From NCBI GenBank assembly GCA_907165275.2, contig OU015659.1:8970501-9034500 (forward strand): DNA of 64,000 bases, read 5' to 3'. The notes beneath the pieces are model-generated. The model made no database searches, was not told the DNA's origin, and worked only from the letters and a program-made list of their open reading frames with translations. Origin of the DNA: Zygaena filipendulae (taxonomy: Eukaryota; Arthropoda; Insecta; Lepidoptera; Zygaenidae). The position numbers and the translations under genes were made by a program. Below are positions 21,005 through 32,052 of the stretch, in pieces (position 1 is the stretch's first letter; each line of letters starts with the position of its first letter).

Positions 21005-22335
21005 TTCTCACGCGAAACATCTCTCGTTTAACTTCACATCCTGCATACTAACTTATGAAATGTGGAATATCATGAAAACACAGTAAGAGCAGATGAAAGA
21101 AAATGTTAAACGCGTCCCCAAATTCAATTACTGTACATGGAATCGAATACATTCAGTTGGGAGACCTTTCACTACCGCACCTACGTAATATTATATTCCT
21201 GACTGATATACTTCACAACCTGGGTGTCTAACGAAGCGAATTTATGAGTGTAATATAAGGAGAACATTTAGATTCATGAGCTTGGACCCAAATCAAATAT
21301 ATATGATAAAGCGGCATATCAAACAAAAAATACTATACTCTTTCATCTGTATCGAATACCTTACCGACACATTTTTTTATTTACTTAACCTGTCCCACAT
21401 GTGTTATTCAATTTTTCCGTTTCGTACACTTATCATGCTGACTAGGTTTCCATGAATGAATTAAGGGTTGCCACTTGCAGAAGTATTTATACGCACATAC
21501 AACTTTTCTTCCTAAGAACAGTGTAGTGTGGTACTCATATTTCGTGGATAGTACATATATCTAAACTGAACATTCTAAAGTAACAGTGTTTAAATTAAAT
21601 GTGTTTAGATTAAATTTGGTTTAATCTACATATATTGCGATAAAAGTGTTTGGTATAATTATTTTAAGTGTCCTATAAATTTTTAGAGTGGACGTTGAAT
21701 TTTATATTATCAGCATTTTTTTAATTAAACGCCATCATAATTAAAAGTATTTTTTATTACGTTGGCGTTTTTTTAGCAAGTTAGCTCTGCCCTTCGCATA
21801 TTTTAATCTGCGCGCTTTTGGATGATGCTGCTTGCTTTAAAATGCTTGTCCTATTTGATGAATGTGTGAGCCGGATGGTCTATTTGTCTACTCTTTTATT
21901 TGGTTCACTTTATTTTGTGGGTATAGATTGGTGACCGGTAAAGTTATAAAAAAACAGTAAAATATTTTATAAACTAAAGCCTCAGACCAAATAGACTTCT
22001 TATTTCGTCTGAGACTAAAGCAGATAGAATTGTTATTGCTGTACCGTAATTTTAACGCATGTTCTCCTCCATCGAAGGTGGTTTAGCGGAGACAATTATA
22101 ATATGAACCCAAATACCGTGAGATCCTTCATTGATGATACTTTCGATCCTTCATAAAGGTTGACTGCTAGGAAATGCTAATTTTATATGAAGTTCATTTA
22201 AACTGTGTTGTGCAACAAGTTTATATTATATTTAACACGTAGCCACTATAACACCCTTCGATTTAAAGGGTTAAAGTTTGATTTCAATCTACAGAGCTGA
22301 GTGCTAATTGTGACCTCGTTTAGTTTTAGATAATA
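21005..22335. other. intergenic
   Basis: AT-rich. A small imperfect hairpin (AACGCCATCATAATTAAAAG with TTGGCGTTTTT at 21727-21775) is noted. 21780-21850 is slightly more complex. No gene. Confidence 0.35.
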
Positions 22336-22666
22336 TTAGCTGACCCCCCGGTTTCAGCGGTATTTTCGGAGTTCTCGCGGGAATTTCGGAATAAAAAGTC
22401 GCGCAGGATAACTTTAGCTTCCTATAAGTGAAGGAATTTTCAAAATAGGTTCAGTAGATACAGAGATGACAAACTCACAAACTCCGGAGTTCCCGCGGGA
22501 TTTCTGGGATAAAAGTACTCTATGACACTTAGGATCACTGTAGCTTCCTATAAGTGAAAGAATTTTCAAAATAGGTTCAGCAGATCCAGTGATTACCCCC
22601 TACAACGTCACAAACTCACAAACCCACAAACTCACAAACTTTTGCTCTTTATAATATTAGTATAGA
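22336..22666 (-). mobile_element. Helitron-like family A2, minus, two internal units
   Basis: Starts TTAGCTGACCCCCCGG. The block GGAGTT(C)...CGGGAATT...CTTCCTATAAGTGAA...CAAAATAGGTTCAG is present twice (about 22364-22490 and 22491-22600). Ends CACAAACTTTTGCTCTTTAT and AATATTAGTATAGA. Confidence 0.82.
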
Positions 22667-23445
22667 TGAAAATAAACATTCGAAAAGGGTGAGACGATAT
22701 CAATTATTAGCCTCGAGTAGGTGCGTTGGTAATAATGTGTCGGATTTAATTTCACTTCAAATTAAAGGTGGGTAATTTCAATTGAGTATCAACATAGTTA
22801 TTATGTATACCCTTTGTTCAGTTACCTACTCCATGTCTGCGGGTCATTGTCTTGGAATCATGGAAACAATCGCAAGGGTAGGTGATTAAATTAGGTCGTT
22901 GCTTGGAAATATCGCGATGGTAGTATATTAAATTAAAGATAAATCGTTCGGTTTCATGCTTCACGCCAGTAAATTGTTGTAGTAACAATAAATTAACATT
23001 CGCCGCCCGCCATTGTTCAATTTCTCGTATTAAAACAGAACACGTAAATAATGCAACGTTGTAATAGGACGCACCTATTGGCAGTGAATGCAAAGGAAAC
23101 GAAGAGGAAACATAAATTCCTTCAGTCTTTCCATGGAATTGTATTTACAAAATGATAATAGAATCTTTAATAAAAACTGTTTGTTACTGAATATAATTAT
23201 AATAAAGCTATTTTGTTGTAGAATGTTTTTATAAGTTTTATGTTGGAACGTGTTAGCTTTAGATTTTCTTGCTAAAGTGGGATTTATATAAGAAATCATT
23301 CAAATCAATGAAACGTTAGTTATTTATGTATTTTTAGTCAAGGTTATACGAACTTCAAATACTTTCATTTTGTCACAATACGACTGCTTTTTATTTATTT
23401 CTAACCTTATAGATACGACTATTGTATCCAAAAGATGAATATAAA
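22667..23445. other. intergenic
   Basis: Unique AT-rich DNA; 22900-23050 has some complexity but only a chance 91-codon minus frame. No repeat recognised. Confidence 0.35.
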
Positions 23446-23505
23446 CCGGCTAAGTGCGAGTCGGACTCCCGCGGGTGTTGTACAAACTTGTAGGTATGTA
23501 AATAG
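23446..23505 (+). mobile_element. fragment of common insect repeat (ACCGGCCAAG...GCGAGTCGGAC type)
   Basis: CCGGCTAAGTGCGAGTCGG followed by ACTCCCGCGGGTG matches the highly conserved start of a repeat found across insect genomes. The expected GGGTTCCGTA follow-on has been lost. Confidence 0.55.
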
Positions 23506-23637
23506 TTCTTCCATCACGGAAATTGAGTCTCGGAGATTTAGAAAATTTAAAAGTTAATTTAATAATCTTTACGATTTTAGAATTTTTTCCTTTACTTGTG
23601 TATAAAACTTTGCTTCTTGCCAAATTTTACAATATTA

Positions 23638-23700
23638 CTAGCTGTCACCCGTGGTTTCACCCGCGGTAATTTCGAGGTCAACCTTCAACGGGGGTGTACC
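23638..23700 (-). mobile_element. Helitron-like 3' fragment, minus
   Basis: CTAGCTGTCACCCGTGG then TTTCACCCGCGGTAATTTCG; family similarity ends near 23700. Confidence 0.7.
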
Positions 23701-23924
23701 TTATAGGTTTTGATTGTCTTGTGAGTGTCATAATATGCGGCATTAACCGCTGTATCTTTGATTTTGTTGACTTAAAAGTATGATCTTTTTGCAGCTCCAA
23801 CGGATTGCAGATTTAAGTGTTTGAAATTATTTTCCTTTGTGTGCCTACTCAGAAAAATGATGTTGACGGACTACTTATAATAATATCATTGTGATGGACG
23901 GATAGATGATGGACAACGAAAATT

Positions 23925-24118
23925 TTGCTAATTCTTATTTTTTTGTTTGTTATTGTAAGATGAAGGAACTCACGCAGGTGAATCTGAGAAACGGTTGGAC
24001 CGATTTTGACGGGATAATCACTACTAATTAGGTAAAGTTATAAGAAGTAGTAGGGCTACTTTGGAGTTACTGCGCGAATTCCGAAACTCACACAGCTGAA
24101 ACCGCGGGGCATAGCTAA
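23925..24118 (+). mobile_element. Helitron-like family A5, plus
   Basis: TTTGTTTGTTATTGTAAG, AACGGTTGGACCGATTTTG and ACTACTAATTAGGTAAAG match the reverse of 8483-8754. It ends GAAACCGCGGGGCATAG and CTAA, a CTRR-type Helitron terminus. Confidence 0.75.
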
Positions 24119-24467
24119 TATACTATAGAAGTGAAAAAGTTCGTATCACCGTTAGAAAGGTCATGTGCCTCGACAACTTTAACATCCACTCAACTAATTA
24201 AAACTTATCAGCTAAGTAGAGACAAACAAAACCTTTTCATATACAACCTAATCTTGTTTTATGAACGTCAAGGGGAAATCCTGAACGGCGTTAGAGTTAA
24301 TGCGATGCCTGTTCACTAACGGAAAACGTAAAACAAAATACGTACGCATACCTACCTAGTCACTTTGAAAATAACTTTAAAAAAACACGCGGTGTGTATT
24401 ATGGCGCAGGTTGTTGATGACTAAACTATAGTTTTTAGTCTGTCTTGTATAGACTATTATAAAATAG
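24119..24467. other. intergenic
   Basis: No feature beyond a chance 62-codon plus frame. Confidence 0.3.
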
Positions 24468-24545
24468 TAGTTGTGCCCCGCGGTTTCGCCCGCGTTAATT
24501 TCAGAGTTCCCGCAGGAATTCCGGGATAAAAAGTACCCTATGTGT
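24468..24545 (-). mobile_element. Helitron-like 3' fragment, minus
   Basis: GTTGTGCCCCGCGGTTTCG, CCCGCAGGAATTCCGGGATA and AAAGTACCCTATG; truncated thereafter. Confidence 0.7.
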
Positions 24546-24787
24546 TAATCTGATGTATAAGCTATACTATTGTAAAGTCGGAAGATACCGGTAAAATACG
24601 ATAAACGACGATACATATACGATAAAATGCAGAATCATATAGCTGTCCTGCAAGGTCGAGGGAGGCTTTATAAAGCGATTGTGTGGTTCACGGAACATTA
24701 ATAAATGAGTTATTCCATAAGAAACATAATTTTAACATCATTGTTTGAGAGGATCTAGGTATATAATTTATAATAGTGAAAGGTGAC

Positions 24788-24936
24788 TTACGGCCGCACT
24801 CAGAGTCGTTTAAATGATTACCTACTTAATTTTAAGTAAAAATTTTTAGTTACTGTTAATTGGCACTTACATTTAACTTTATTAGTTAAATACCAATTAA
24901 CATTAATTTAATGAACGTCTCTGATTGCGGCAGTTT
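24788..24936. mobile_element. GGCCGCACTCAGAG-type MITE, compact copy
   Basis: TTACGGCCGCACTCAGAGTC at the left and CGTCTCTGATTGCGGCAGTT at the right. The centre is an AT-rich stem built on TTAATTGG / CCAATTAA. This 149-bp form is probably the basic unit of the family that makes up the inner part of the 717-1112 palindrome. Confidence 0.7.
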
Positions 24937-25061
24937 TAACACACTGTAATATTATTTTGGTGTACAATAAAGTGTATTCTATTCTATTCTATACGTAGGT
25001 AGGTACCTGAAGCTGAAAGGCTGATAGGTAGTTTATCGAGAGTAGAAATTAGTTAAGAAAG

Positions 25062-25126
25062 GAATTCACAGAGTTCCCACGGGATCTCCCAAATTAATGC
25101 GGGGAGAAACCGTAGGGAACAGCTAG
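25062..25126 (+). mobile_element. Helitron-like 3' remnant
   Basis: AGAGTTCCCACGGGATCTCC, GGAGAAACCGTAGGGAACAG and CTAG at 25123-25126. Confidence 0.65.
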
Positions 25127-25384
25127 TGGTTTCATATTTTTGGTACATCCAAGCCTCCAAAAATGCTCTACACAGTTTTCCACTATCGACCATTAGCGGC
25201 TTTAGTAAAGAATTTTCTTGCCAGTTTTTCGGCTTTCTACATCGCCATTCCTTGGCAACTAGCCAGAGATCTGATCAATTTCTAGGTTTCATGCAAAGCA
25301 AAAAACGGAAGTGGTCGCGTATATAAACATTTTTTTTTACAATCATAAATGTCCATAATCGATCGGGGCCGTATATTCTTATAG

Positions 25385-25676
25385 ACTTTTTTGCCTCGCT
25401 TAGTTATTTTTGTACTTTAGTCCGTTAATAAAAATATCATAGACATGTATATATCGCTTTTTTTATTATTGAAAAAATACTAGGAGTGGGGGCTCGTGAT
25501 ATCATAACGTCATAACATACAGAGGTACGTTTAAAATGCACCAAGGCGTGACGTCAAGCGAGATTTAGACTTAATGTATCGCCGTTATTTTTTGACTACG
25601 TAAAAAGAGGAAAAATACGTGTTCAATATTTTTCACGACGGAGTAAAAACTAAAATTTAGTCATCTAGCGCATTAT
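25385..25676. mobile_element. TAGTCCGT-type MITE, degenerate
   Basis: TTTAGTCCGTTAATAAAA, GGGGGCTCGTGATATCAT, GCGTGACGTCAAGCGAG, TCGCCGTTATTTTTTGAC and AATACGTGTTCAATATTTTT match 20675-21004 in order. The terminal repeats have decayed. Confidence 0.7.
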
Positions 25677-25987
25677 AATTTTTTTTGTATTATTTTGCCA
25701 AATCATCAAAAATGAGTGTTTTACGCTATTCTACATTTATTACTTTTCGGTCTGGGCGTCTATGTATATGTATGTAGGTATCTAAAGTTTATTATATGCA
25801 TATATAATAAGATGTAGTATATACCACGTTTGCTTGGTTTCCACGACACAAGCTTATATAGCTTAGTGTGGGATCAAGTAGATCTGTGTGTTGTGACGTG
25901 GATTATTATAATTTTTTGTTCTCCTAGTTTATAAGTATCTAAAAAAATATTTAACAGTGCCTAGTATATACATATACATATTATTAG

Positions 25988-26196
25988 TTGCTAGTTGTTG
26001 TTTGTAACTTTTTGCTACCGTCATGTACTCCTCTCGTAGGAAGTAATCCGAGTGCGTTTATTTCAAAATTTATGTATACTTTTTTCTATATGTGGAAACT
26101 ACTAGGTCTAAGAATTTTTTTATATGTTATTTTTAATTTGTATTTTATGTTGTACCGTTTGTTTCCCGAAAAATAAATAAATAAATAAATAAATTA
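25988..26196 (+). mobile_element. LINE 3' tail ending in (AAAT)n
   Basis: CTCCTCTCGTAGGAAGT, GAGTGCGTTTATTTC, TTTTTCTATATGTGGAAACT and TTGTACCGTTTGTTTCCCG precede a (AAAT)n tail (26171-26196). The same order recurs at 61905-62056, so this is a dispersed retroposon end. Confidence 0.65.
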
Positions 26197-26202
26197 TTAA
26201 AA

Positions 26203-26345
26203 GACAGCCCTGCTGAGTTTCTTGGCAGTTCTTCTCAGTAGAGGACGTATTCCGAACTGACGGTAATTTATAGTTTTAAGAACCTGCTGACGATTATAAG
26301 TGATTGTAACAACAATTTTTGAATTTTGAATTTTATTATTTTAAG
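26203..26345 (+). repeat. dispersed lepidopteran repeat (TTTCTTGGCAGTTCTTCTC type)
   Basis: CTGCTGAGTTTCTTGGCAGT, TCTTCTCAGTAGAGGACG, ATTCCGAACTGACGGTAAT and a TTTTGAATTTTGAATTTT end match a retroposon tail seen repeatedly in moth genomes, from memory of the family. Confidence 0.5.
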
Positions 26346-26861
26346 TGGATAACGCTAATTTTACTGTAGCCCCTTAAGTCTTACTTACGCTCGTAGGTTA
26401 TTTATGGGTAGTTATTTAATGCCAAATCAAAAGCTGTTTCTGAAATACCTCATTATTCTAAGGTCTCGCGGTCGTGAATACCTTTATTTTATTAAGTTAT
26501 ACCAACCCGTTTAGTCGAAATGTTTTCCTCCATTTTCCGCTTACCTGATAGGAATTCCATCACATTTCCTTCGTTCGAAAAGAAAAAATGCTGAAATTTT
26601 TCATACCGTCGAATTACTTTTCTACGAAATATTCAGGGATGTATTGATGTTTCATCTCAGTTTCAATCTCCGAGGACGGCATCTGAAATACAAATTTTAA
26701 TACTTGATCTTATTACGATTGTGATGAAATGTAATAATTGTGTTTTGAATGTTAACAAAATGTTAGTTCACCTTTTTTCAACGTAATGCAAAACCCTGAC
26801 GTATGGGTATTAAAATACAAATATTTTTAATACCAATACGCTTTTAACTGTTATAATAGGG
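26346..26861. other. intergenic
   Basis: Unique AT-rich DNA; one minus-strand donor-like CTATCAGGTAAGC (26545-26555) without a supporting frame. Confidence 0.3.
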
Positions 26862-27121
26862 ATGTTGGCGACTTATGTAAATCAAACTTCTAATTAGCCC
26901 GTCAGTTAGAAAAAAATAAAAATAACACACACGTATTGCTTTGCTTTTTCAAATAAATGAAAATATAACTTAGTACAAACTACACCGGGTAGTGACGTTA
27001 CGCGTTTTAACTCAATTTATTGCCGTTATTTTTTAATTAGGTACGTAAAAAAAGAAAAAATACGTGACCAATATTTTTTCATAATCTGTACGCCGGACTA
27101 AAAAGTCAACTAGCCCACTGT
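26862..27121. mobile_element. TAGTCCGT-type MITE, shortened copy
   Basis: TAATTAGCCCGTCAGTTAG, GGTAGTGACGTTACGCG, TTTATTGCCGTTATTTTTTA and CCGGACTAAAAAGTCAAC follow the family order. The central GC-rich block is partly deleted. Confidence 0.7.
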
Positions 27122-27569
27122 AATAAGAGCAATGCTTATTAAAGATAACACAAGAGCATCAAACAACGATTTAAACTCATGCCCGATCGTATGGATGCTT
27201 TGGATAAAAACAATGCTTTCATAACCCAAGCCATAGGCGACTTATAACGTTTGCTGGTCTGCACTAATAGATTGAACGCGCATCTAGTAATCCCAACTTC
27301 AATATTGGAGACTAGGATTACGTATGCCGTTGCCGATACATATTGAAAAGAGCAGCAGGGTACGCACCTATGTATTGGTTTGCCTCGGGGTATTGGACGG
27401 TGCTGATAAACGTGGGGGACAATTTTTGTGATTGTCTTTTCTGTTAAACACGCTTTTGAGATTATGTAGTCAATGCTGTTTAATATGGTTTTATCTAATT
27501 TTGTGCACATGTTTGTATTTAAAATCAAGAAATAAATTATATTATTTCACCATTTATTTCATTTAAATA
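27122..27569. other. unidentified, 129-codon minus frame
   Basis: 27139-27528 minus is open, with Cys/Arg/Ile-rich sequence and no recognised motif, splice site or promoter. I see no positive evidence that it is a gene. Confidence 0.25.
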
Positions 27570-27712
27570 CTAGCTGTCCTCCGGCGGTTTTACTGACGAA
27601 AATTTCCGAGCTTCCGCGAGAATTCCAGGATAAATTTTATCAATTATCTATTGGTGAAAAACGCATGAAAATCCGTTCAGTAGTCCTTGAACGCGAACGG
27701 ACAGACAAAAAA
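27570..27712 (-). mobile_element. Helitron-like family A3, minus
   Basis: CTAGCTGTCCTCCGGCGG, CTATTGGTGAAAAACGCATG, AATCCGTTCAGTAGTCCTTG, then truncated after ACGGACAGACAAAA. Confidence 0.75.
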
Positions 27713-27855
27713 TTTGCATAGTTACACGTTGTCAGGATATAGAACGTAGTATACTTATTACTCTGAGGTACAGAGAAGGACATAGGGCACTTTTTGTCCT
27801 GGAATTTTTGCGGGAACTCCGAAATTACGCGGGTGAAACCGCGGGGAACAGTTAG
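27713..27855 (+). mobile_element. Helitron-like family A1 3' half, plus
   Basis: Starts at GTTACACGTTGTCAGGATAT and ends GCGGGTGAAACCGCGGGGAA, CAGTTAG. It abuts the preceding minus copy, with both 3' ends facing outward. Confidence 0.75.
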
Positions 27856-27954
27856 TTAAATAATATTAACATTGAAATTTAGAAATGGTTTAATTATAAA
27901 CACTTAACATTACCTACAGAGTTGATCTTTAGTTTGATCAGTCAAACCCAAACC

Positions 27955-28190
27955 CATAATCAATAAATCTTACTATCTTTAAACGAGCAATTCTTTTCAT
28001 GAAATTTAGTATGCTGCAGGGGCTTTCGGGGGCAAATAATAGATCTAGCTAGGTTTTATTTTTAGAAAACGTCATTTTATCCGTGTTTTCAGGCAATGAG
28101 AAATGAAAGTTTGGTACTGCTTTTCTACGTACCAACAGATGGCGCTACGAACGAAGCTCGGTCGCCCAGATATAAGGGTTAAATTTCAAA
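27955..28190 (+). repeat. dispersed repeat 'GGGGGCGATTAATCGA' family
   Basis: ACGAGCAATTCTTTTCATG, GAAATTTAGTATGCTGCAGG, CTAGCTAGGTTTTATTTTTA, GAAAACGTCATTTTATCCG and AACAGATGGCGCTACGAACG. Two other copies: 58985-59215 (plus) and 60402-60595 (minus). Probably a transposon fragment; class not assigned. Confidence 0.65.
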
Positions 28191-28732
28191 ATATCGATTA
28201 AAAAATTTACAATAAGAGCCCCTCTCCCCTGCCCTCTAAATAAAACATGATTATTTTATTAATTTATTAACATAATACGCGAAAATGATCTGAAGGTTTA
28301 TCAAATTTAAGCCTATTTTTCAATCCTCTAACTAAAAAAAACTAAGGGGAAGTAAGTCTAATAATGCAACAATTTTTGTACGGACTATCACACAAATAAG
28401 CTGTCTATTTAAAAATAAAGGTGATTAATAATGGATTATTTTGTTTCCGCTGACGTCTTAATTTATGGTATTATTATTAGGTAGTTTTGTGGTACGGGCA
28501 CTCAGCAACACAGTGAGCGCTCAGCAAATATCGTACTTTAGGAATTCGGATGTATGACGCGCAACTCGCAAGTGTTTTCCCTTTGCTGCAATGATATTTA
28601 ATTATTTACGATATCATTGCTTTGCTGAATATTAACAAGTGTTTATCAGACCCAGCTCATAACTACGTTCATTTTTATCACGATAAGTTAAATCGACGCG
28701 GCACGAATTCATTGCTACGTATGTGAGAGAGT
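28191..28732. other. intergenic
   Basis: Unique. 28480-28580 is moderately GC-rich. A hairpin AATGATATTTAATTATTTAC with GATATCATT lies at 28592-28620. No gene. Confidence 0.3.
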
Positions 28733-28770
28733 AACGGCCGCAATCAAGAGTCGTTTTAATGATAAAGCTA
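28733..28770 (+). mobile_element. fragment of GGCCGCACTCAGAG-type MITE
   Basis: AACGGCCGCAATCAAGAGTC then GTTTTAATGAT. Only the left end is present. Confidence 0.5.
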
Positions 28771-29153
28771 CGCTTTCCTAGGAGAGCGGTGTTGTTATCT
28801 AGCAACTTTAATATTTTGTTGTGTGGCGATCGTCTTTACGGCCGTGACCAGTGACCAGCTATGGTTTTCTAGAAAGTGGTGTGAACGTATTCAATCGTAG
28901 TTACTCTGCACTCGAGCGGTGTGCCGTGCACTCATGGAAAATGGATGATTTAGAAATTGTATTGCTATAGCTTTTTTAAATGATGAAGAGTCAAGACGAA
29001 AAAAAAAAATCGCTTGGAGGAGAATGTGATTTTTCAAAATCGCAAAACTGGGCTTAATGCTTCATGGCTTTTGATAAAATCAATTGATTGCTCTTTATTT
29101 TCGCTCGTCCAAGTCACGTTTGCCTCATCGTATTTCTGCTGTTTATCACCGCT

Positions 29154-29309
29154 ATGAGGGCCACAGTGTGTCACTATCTCAATAAAAAGCTAGCTAGTTT
29201 TAGAATAAAATTTAAAACACAGCCGCATGACGGTGACAATCTAGAAAATTACGGAGGTCGAGTAAATATGGCACAGAATTTATTGTTTACGGAAACAACA
29301 TGGCTTATG
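29154..29309 (+). CDS. possible coding exon, unidentified
   Basis: Open plus frame from ATG 29154 to a donor-like ATG|GTGAGTGAG at 29310, in phase 0. It begins MRATVCHYLNKKLASF. Sequence upstream (28780-28940) is GC-richer, so a first exon is possible. No matching acceptor or next exon was found, and the residues match no family I recognise. It lies 3' of, and convergent with, the minus-strand gene at 29531. Confidence 0.2.
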
Positions 29310-29459
29310 GTGAGTGAGCCGACGCGCTGACGGATCATACCCTAAAGGTCATTTAACTCTCTTTTCCTTTTCCTTTGACTGAAGTGTCGAAAAATTAAAA
29401 TAAATGTAAAGACCATTCAACCACGCGAACCCTCACTTTAATTACCTCAATTAATTTTT

Positions 29460-29475
29460 ATTTTATTTTATCAGT
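29460..29475 (-). terminator. candidate poly(A) signals
   Basis: TTTTATTTTATTTTATC on the plus strand gives overlapping AATAAA hexamers on the minus strand, about 60 bases past the stop codon at 29531. Confidence 0.5.
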
Positions 29476-29530
29476 TAGTTGAAAGAATGAATAATATCGT
29501 TTAAAAATACACCTTGTATACTAATGCAAT

Positions 29531-29983
29531 TCAGTTTAGTTTAGTTCTCAACACGCGCTGTGTGTCACCCAAGTTGACTCCGTCATTGTTTTGCAGCATC
29601 TTATCAATCTGCCATTCTCTCAACGTCTTCACTTGAACTCCGGGTATAGCGTTGCCGTCTACGTACTTAGCTCTGTACAACTCGCTTCTGAATATTATCA
29701 GCTGTTCTTTAATGTAGTCGATAGGAATCTTCGACACGGCCAATAACCTTGGTCGGTAAGAGCTTAAATCTTTCACGTTTTTCGTCTCATATAACTCGTA
29801 TACGAGTTCTTTGGCGTGGGGTTTCGGTAATTTTAGAAACACTGCGTACTGATCGCCTATGTGAAGGAACCCTCGGAGATAATGGTCGGATTTGTATCCG
29901 TCTATGAATTGGAACAGTTTGTGTAGGCGCACGGCACTCGCTAGCCCACAAATGTGGACTGTAACTATGGTGAAATATATATT
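29531..29983 (-). CDS. terminal coding exon of an unidentified secreted protein
   Basis: Continuous minus-strand frame to a TAA at 29531. It is preceded at 29984-29986 by CAG behind a long polypyrimidine tract, a strong 3' splice site. The exon reads NIYFTIVTVHICGLASA (the hydrophobic core and Ala-X-Ala cleavage end of a signal peptide), then a mature part starting VRLHKLFQFIDGYKSDHYL and continuing GFLHIGDQYAVFLKLPKP to a polar C-terminus ending RVLRTKLN. The mature part is about 134 residues, mixed charged/hydrophobic, with no cysteine and no repeat. No family is recognised. Joined to ATG-CAG at 34458-34463 it gives a complete signal peptide (MQNIYFTIV...). Poly(A) signals lie just downstream. 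Confidence 0.65.
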   Translation of the reverse strand, partial: NIYFTIVTVHICGLASAVRLHKLFQFIDGYKSDHYLRGFLHIGDQYAVFLKLPKPHAKELVYELYETKNVKDLSSYRPRLLAVSKIPIDYIKEQLIIFRSELYRAKYVDGNAIPGVQVKTLREWQIDKMLQNNDGVNLGDTQRVLRTKLN

Positions 29984-30637
29984 CTGAAAAAAGAAAGAAA
30001 AACAAAAAAAAAAAACAAATATCTAAATCTAGCATAAAAGATTTATTTAATAATATTTTCTATAATTATAATTAATACTTTAATACTTCGATAAAAATTA
30101 TGTACCTATTCTGTAATGTCTGTTCATCTTCAATTCATTTCTATCCCATTCATCCGATTACGATGAAAATTTGTTTTGAATTTAGGACGTTTAGTTCATT
30201 CCACAACAAAATTATAATTAGTAGAGTTTAACCTTAACCTTTTTTGGTACTAATTTTAAAAATTGTAGATTTATTGATCACAAGTACATACCAATTTCAT
30301 AACGACCCTAGTGTGTGATCTGGTTAAAGAGGAATTTTGTTTGTATAGATATTTTACTCAAAAAATTATTCACTATTTAGTATTTGCCAACATATTCAAC
30401 TATTTATTTTATTCGCCGCACCTACCAATACGGTTTTTTTACGTTACATACAAAACCATTAATATTTTATGATATTTTTTATTTTTATTGTGTGCTGGGT
30501 GTAACTATTGTTTATGCTGTTACCTATACTAGCGGTGTCCCGTGGTTACGCCTTGCAAGAGAATTACAATTAATTGAAGGATTTCTGTTAAAGAAAGAAT
30601 AGAAGGCTTATTAAGCTTTTCGGGGCAACATAATATA

Positions 30638-30979
30638 AAGGTCCGTTTATATCTACAGACATTGAGCTTGCCAGACACGTGCCAGGTCAGAAATGTGGGC
30701 ACAAACCAACACCGTTTATTTACAAAAGACGTCTGTACGATTCTGATGCTCTATTCACACTGCTCGACATGTAGCCACAGCCACGTACAGAAATGAACCG
30801 CGAGACAAAATATTCTTTCCGCAAATACCGGGCCGAGCACGGCCCGCGTCTGTTGGCGTCTGCGCGGCCGTGTTACGATAGATATAAATATGTTAATACG
30901 CTCTATAAAGGAGAATATTATTTTGTCCGCCACGAAACGTCTCTGGCACGCTAAATGTCTGTAGTTATAAACAGACCTT
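30638..30979. mobile_element. AAGGTCCG-type MITE
   Basis: Terminal inverted repeats of about 42 bp: AAGGTCCGTTTATATCTACA and GACATTGAGCTTGCCAGACA at the left, with their complements ending GTCTGTAGTTATAAACAGAC at the right. The internal region is the reverse complement of that in 33435-33811. Confidence 0.8.
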
Positions 30980-31243
30980 AACACTTATTCTGCGGCAACA
31001 AAGAATTTTCGAAATAATCTATAATTCACAAGGCTGAAACAGCGGAAAACAAAAAGAACCGGTGCGTGTAAACAGTGTGGACACGTAGAAGAGTGTTTAA
31101 AAGAAAAATATATACGAAAAAGTTTTTAGAGTTAGCTTGAGACTCAAACCAAGCCCAAGTGGTTACTAACACGGCATGCCTAGCACTATTTTACCATTCC
31201 GATTATAATTATGAAAAAAATTGAACGTAACGTAAAAACGACA

Positions 31244-31520
31244 GCACCGTTGGTGTAGTGGTAAGATTACTGACTGATACGCCAGATGTCACGGGTTCGA
31301 TCCCCGCATCAGATTAAATATTTTTTTCTGAAAAAAATTGGAGTTTATTCTGAGCCTGGATATATTGAGTATGTATCATAAATATTAAAAAAACGTTTAC
31401 TATATAAGTATTATATCAAAAGTTTTGTATCTACAAGCTCTGCTACACGATAACTTTCAAGCATAATTTTTTATTATGTTATAAAGCAAAGCGTGTATAG
31501 CTTGGGCATTAAATCAATTT
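31244..31520 (+). mobile_element. tRNA-derived SINE
   Basis: Starts GCACCGTTGGTGTAGTGGTA (A-box region), with B box GGTTCGATCC at 31294-31303. The tRNA arms do not pair well (acceptor 5' GCACCGT has no 3' partner, and the anticodon stem fails), so it is not a functional tRNA. The body TGAGCCTGGATATATTGAG and TACAAGCTCTGC follows the order of noctuid-type SINEs. RNA polymerase III promoter elements are preserved. Confidence 0.75.
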
Positions 31521-31934
31521 TATTCTTTAGTTAAAAATCTGAGAAATATCAAAATATATTGAGTGTAAAATTAAACGGGGGACGTATTGAAGCCCTCGAT
31601 AATTTATATTTACATGTAGCTAAAAAAACACATTTAAAAAGTACACTGATAAATCACGGAGAAAACCACAAATGAAAAGTGAATTTACGCGGTTGAATGA
31701 ATTTCACATTTAATTTGTCGGTGTATCAGCGCCAATACAAAATATGTACAAACAAAAAATGCATATTGAATGACAATGTACAGACTCGTTGGTGAGTGTG
31801 GGTTTTCATGATATTCATTTTTACATCATAAAAAAATTTAATGTTTTTATTTTTATTTATCATGGACGAGAATCGAATACCGCATTTCCTTATTTAATAC
31901 ATCCCTCATTTACCTTTACACCCTGTATGTCTTA

Positions 31935-32052
31935 TTGATTTATTTACTTCTTTATTGCACATAAAATAACAATAACACAAAACCTAAAGAAGAGGAAAAT
32001 GCAAATTGCGGTCTTATCGCATGGTTGTGATTTCTTCCTGACAACCAGGAAA
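31935..32052 (-). mobile_element. LINE 3' tail, minus orientation
   Basis: TTTATTGCACATAAAATAAC (plus-strand reading), ATGCAAATTGCGGTCTTATC and TTCTTCCTGACAACCAGGAA resemble the reverse complement of the 3' end of a jockey/R1-like LINE common in Lepidoptera. Confidence 0.5.

Noticed and set aside
27139..27528. 129-codon minus frame as a gene
   Set aside because: Length is not exceptional for this much AT-rich DNA, and there is no motif, splice or promoter support.
31244..31315. Possible tRNA gene
   Set aside because: A and B boxes are present, but the acceptor and anticodon stems do not pair and a SINE body follows, so it is called a SINE.
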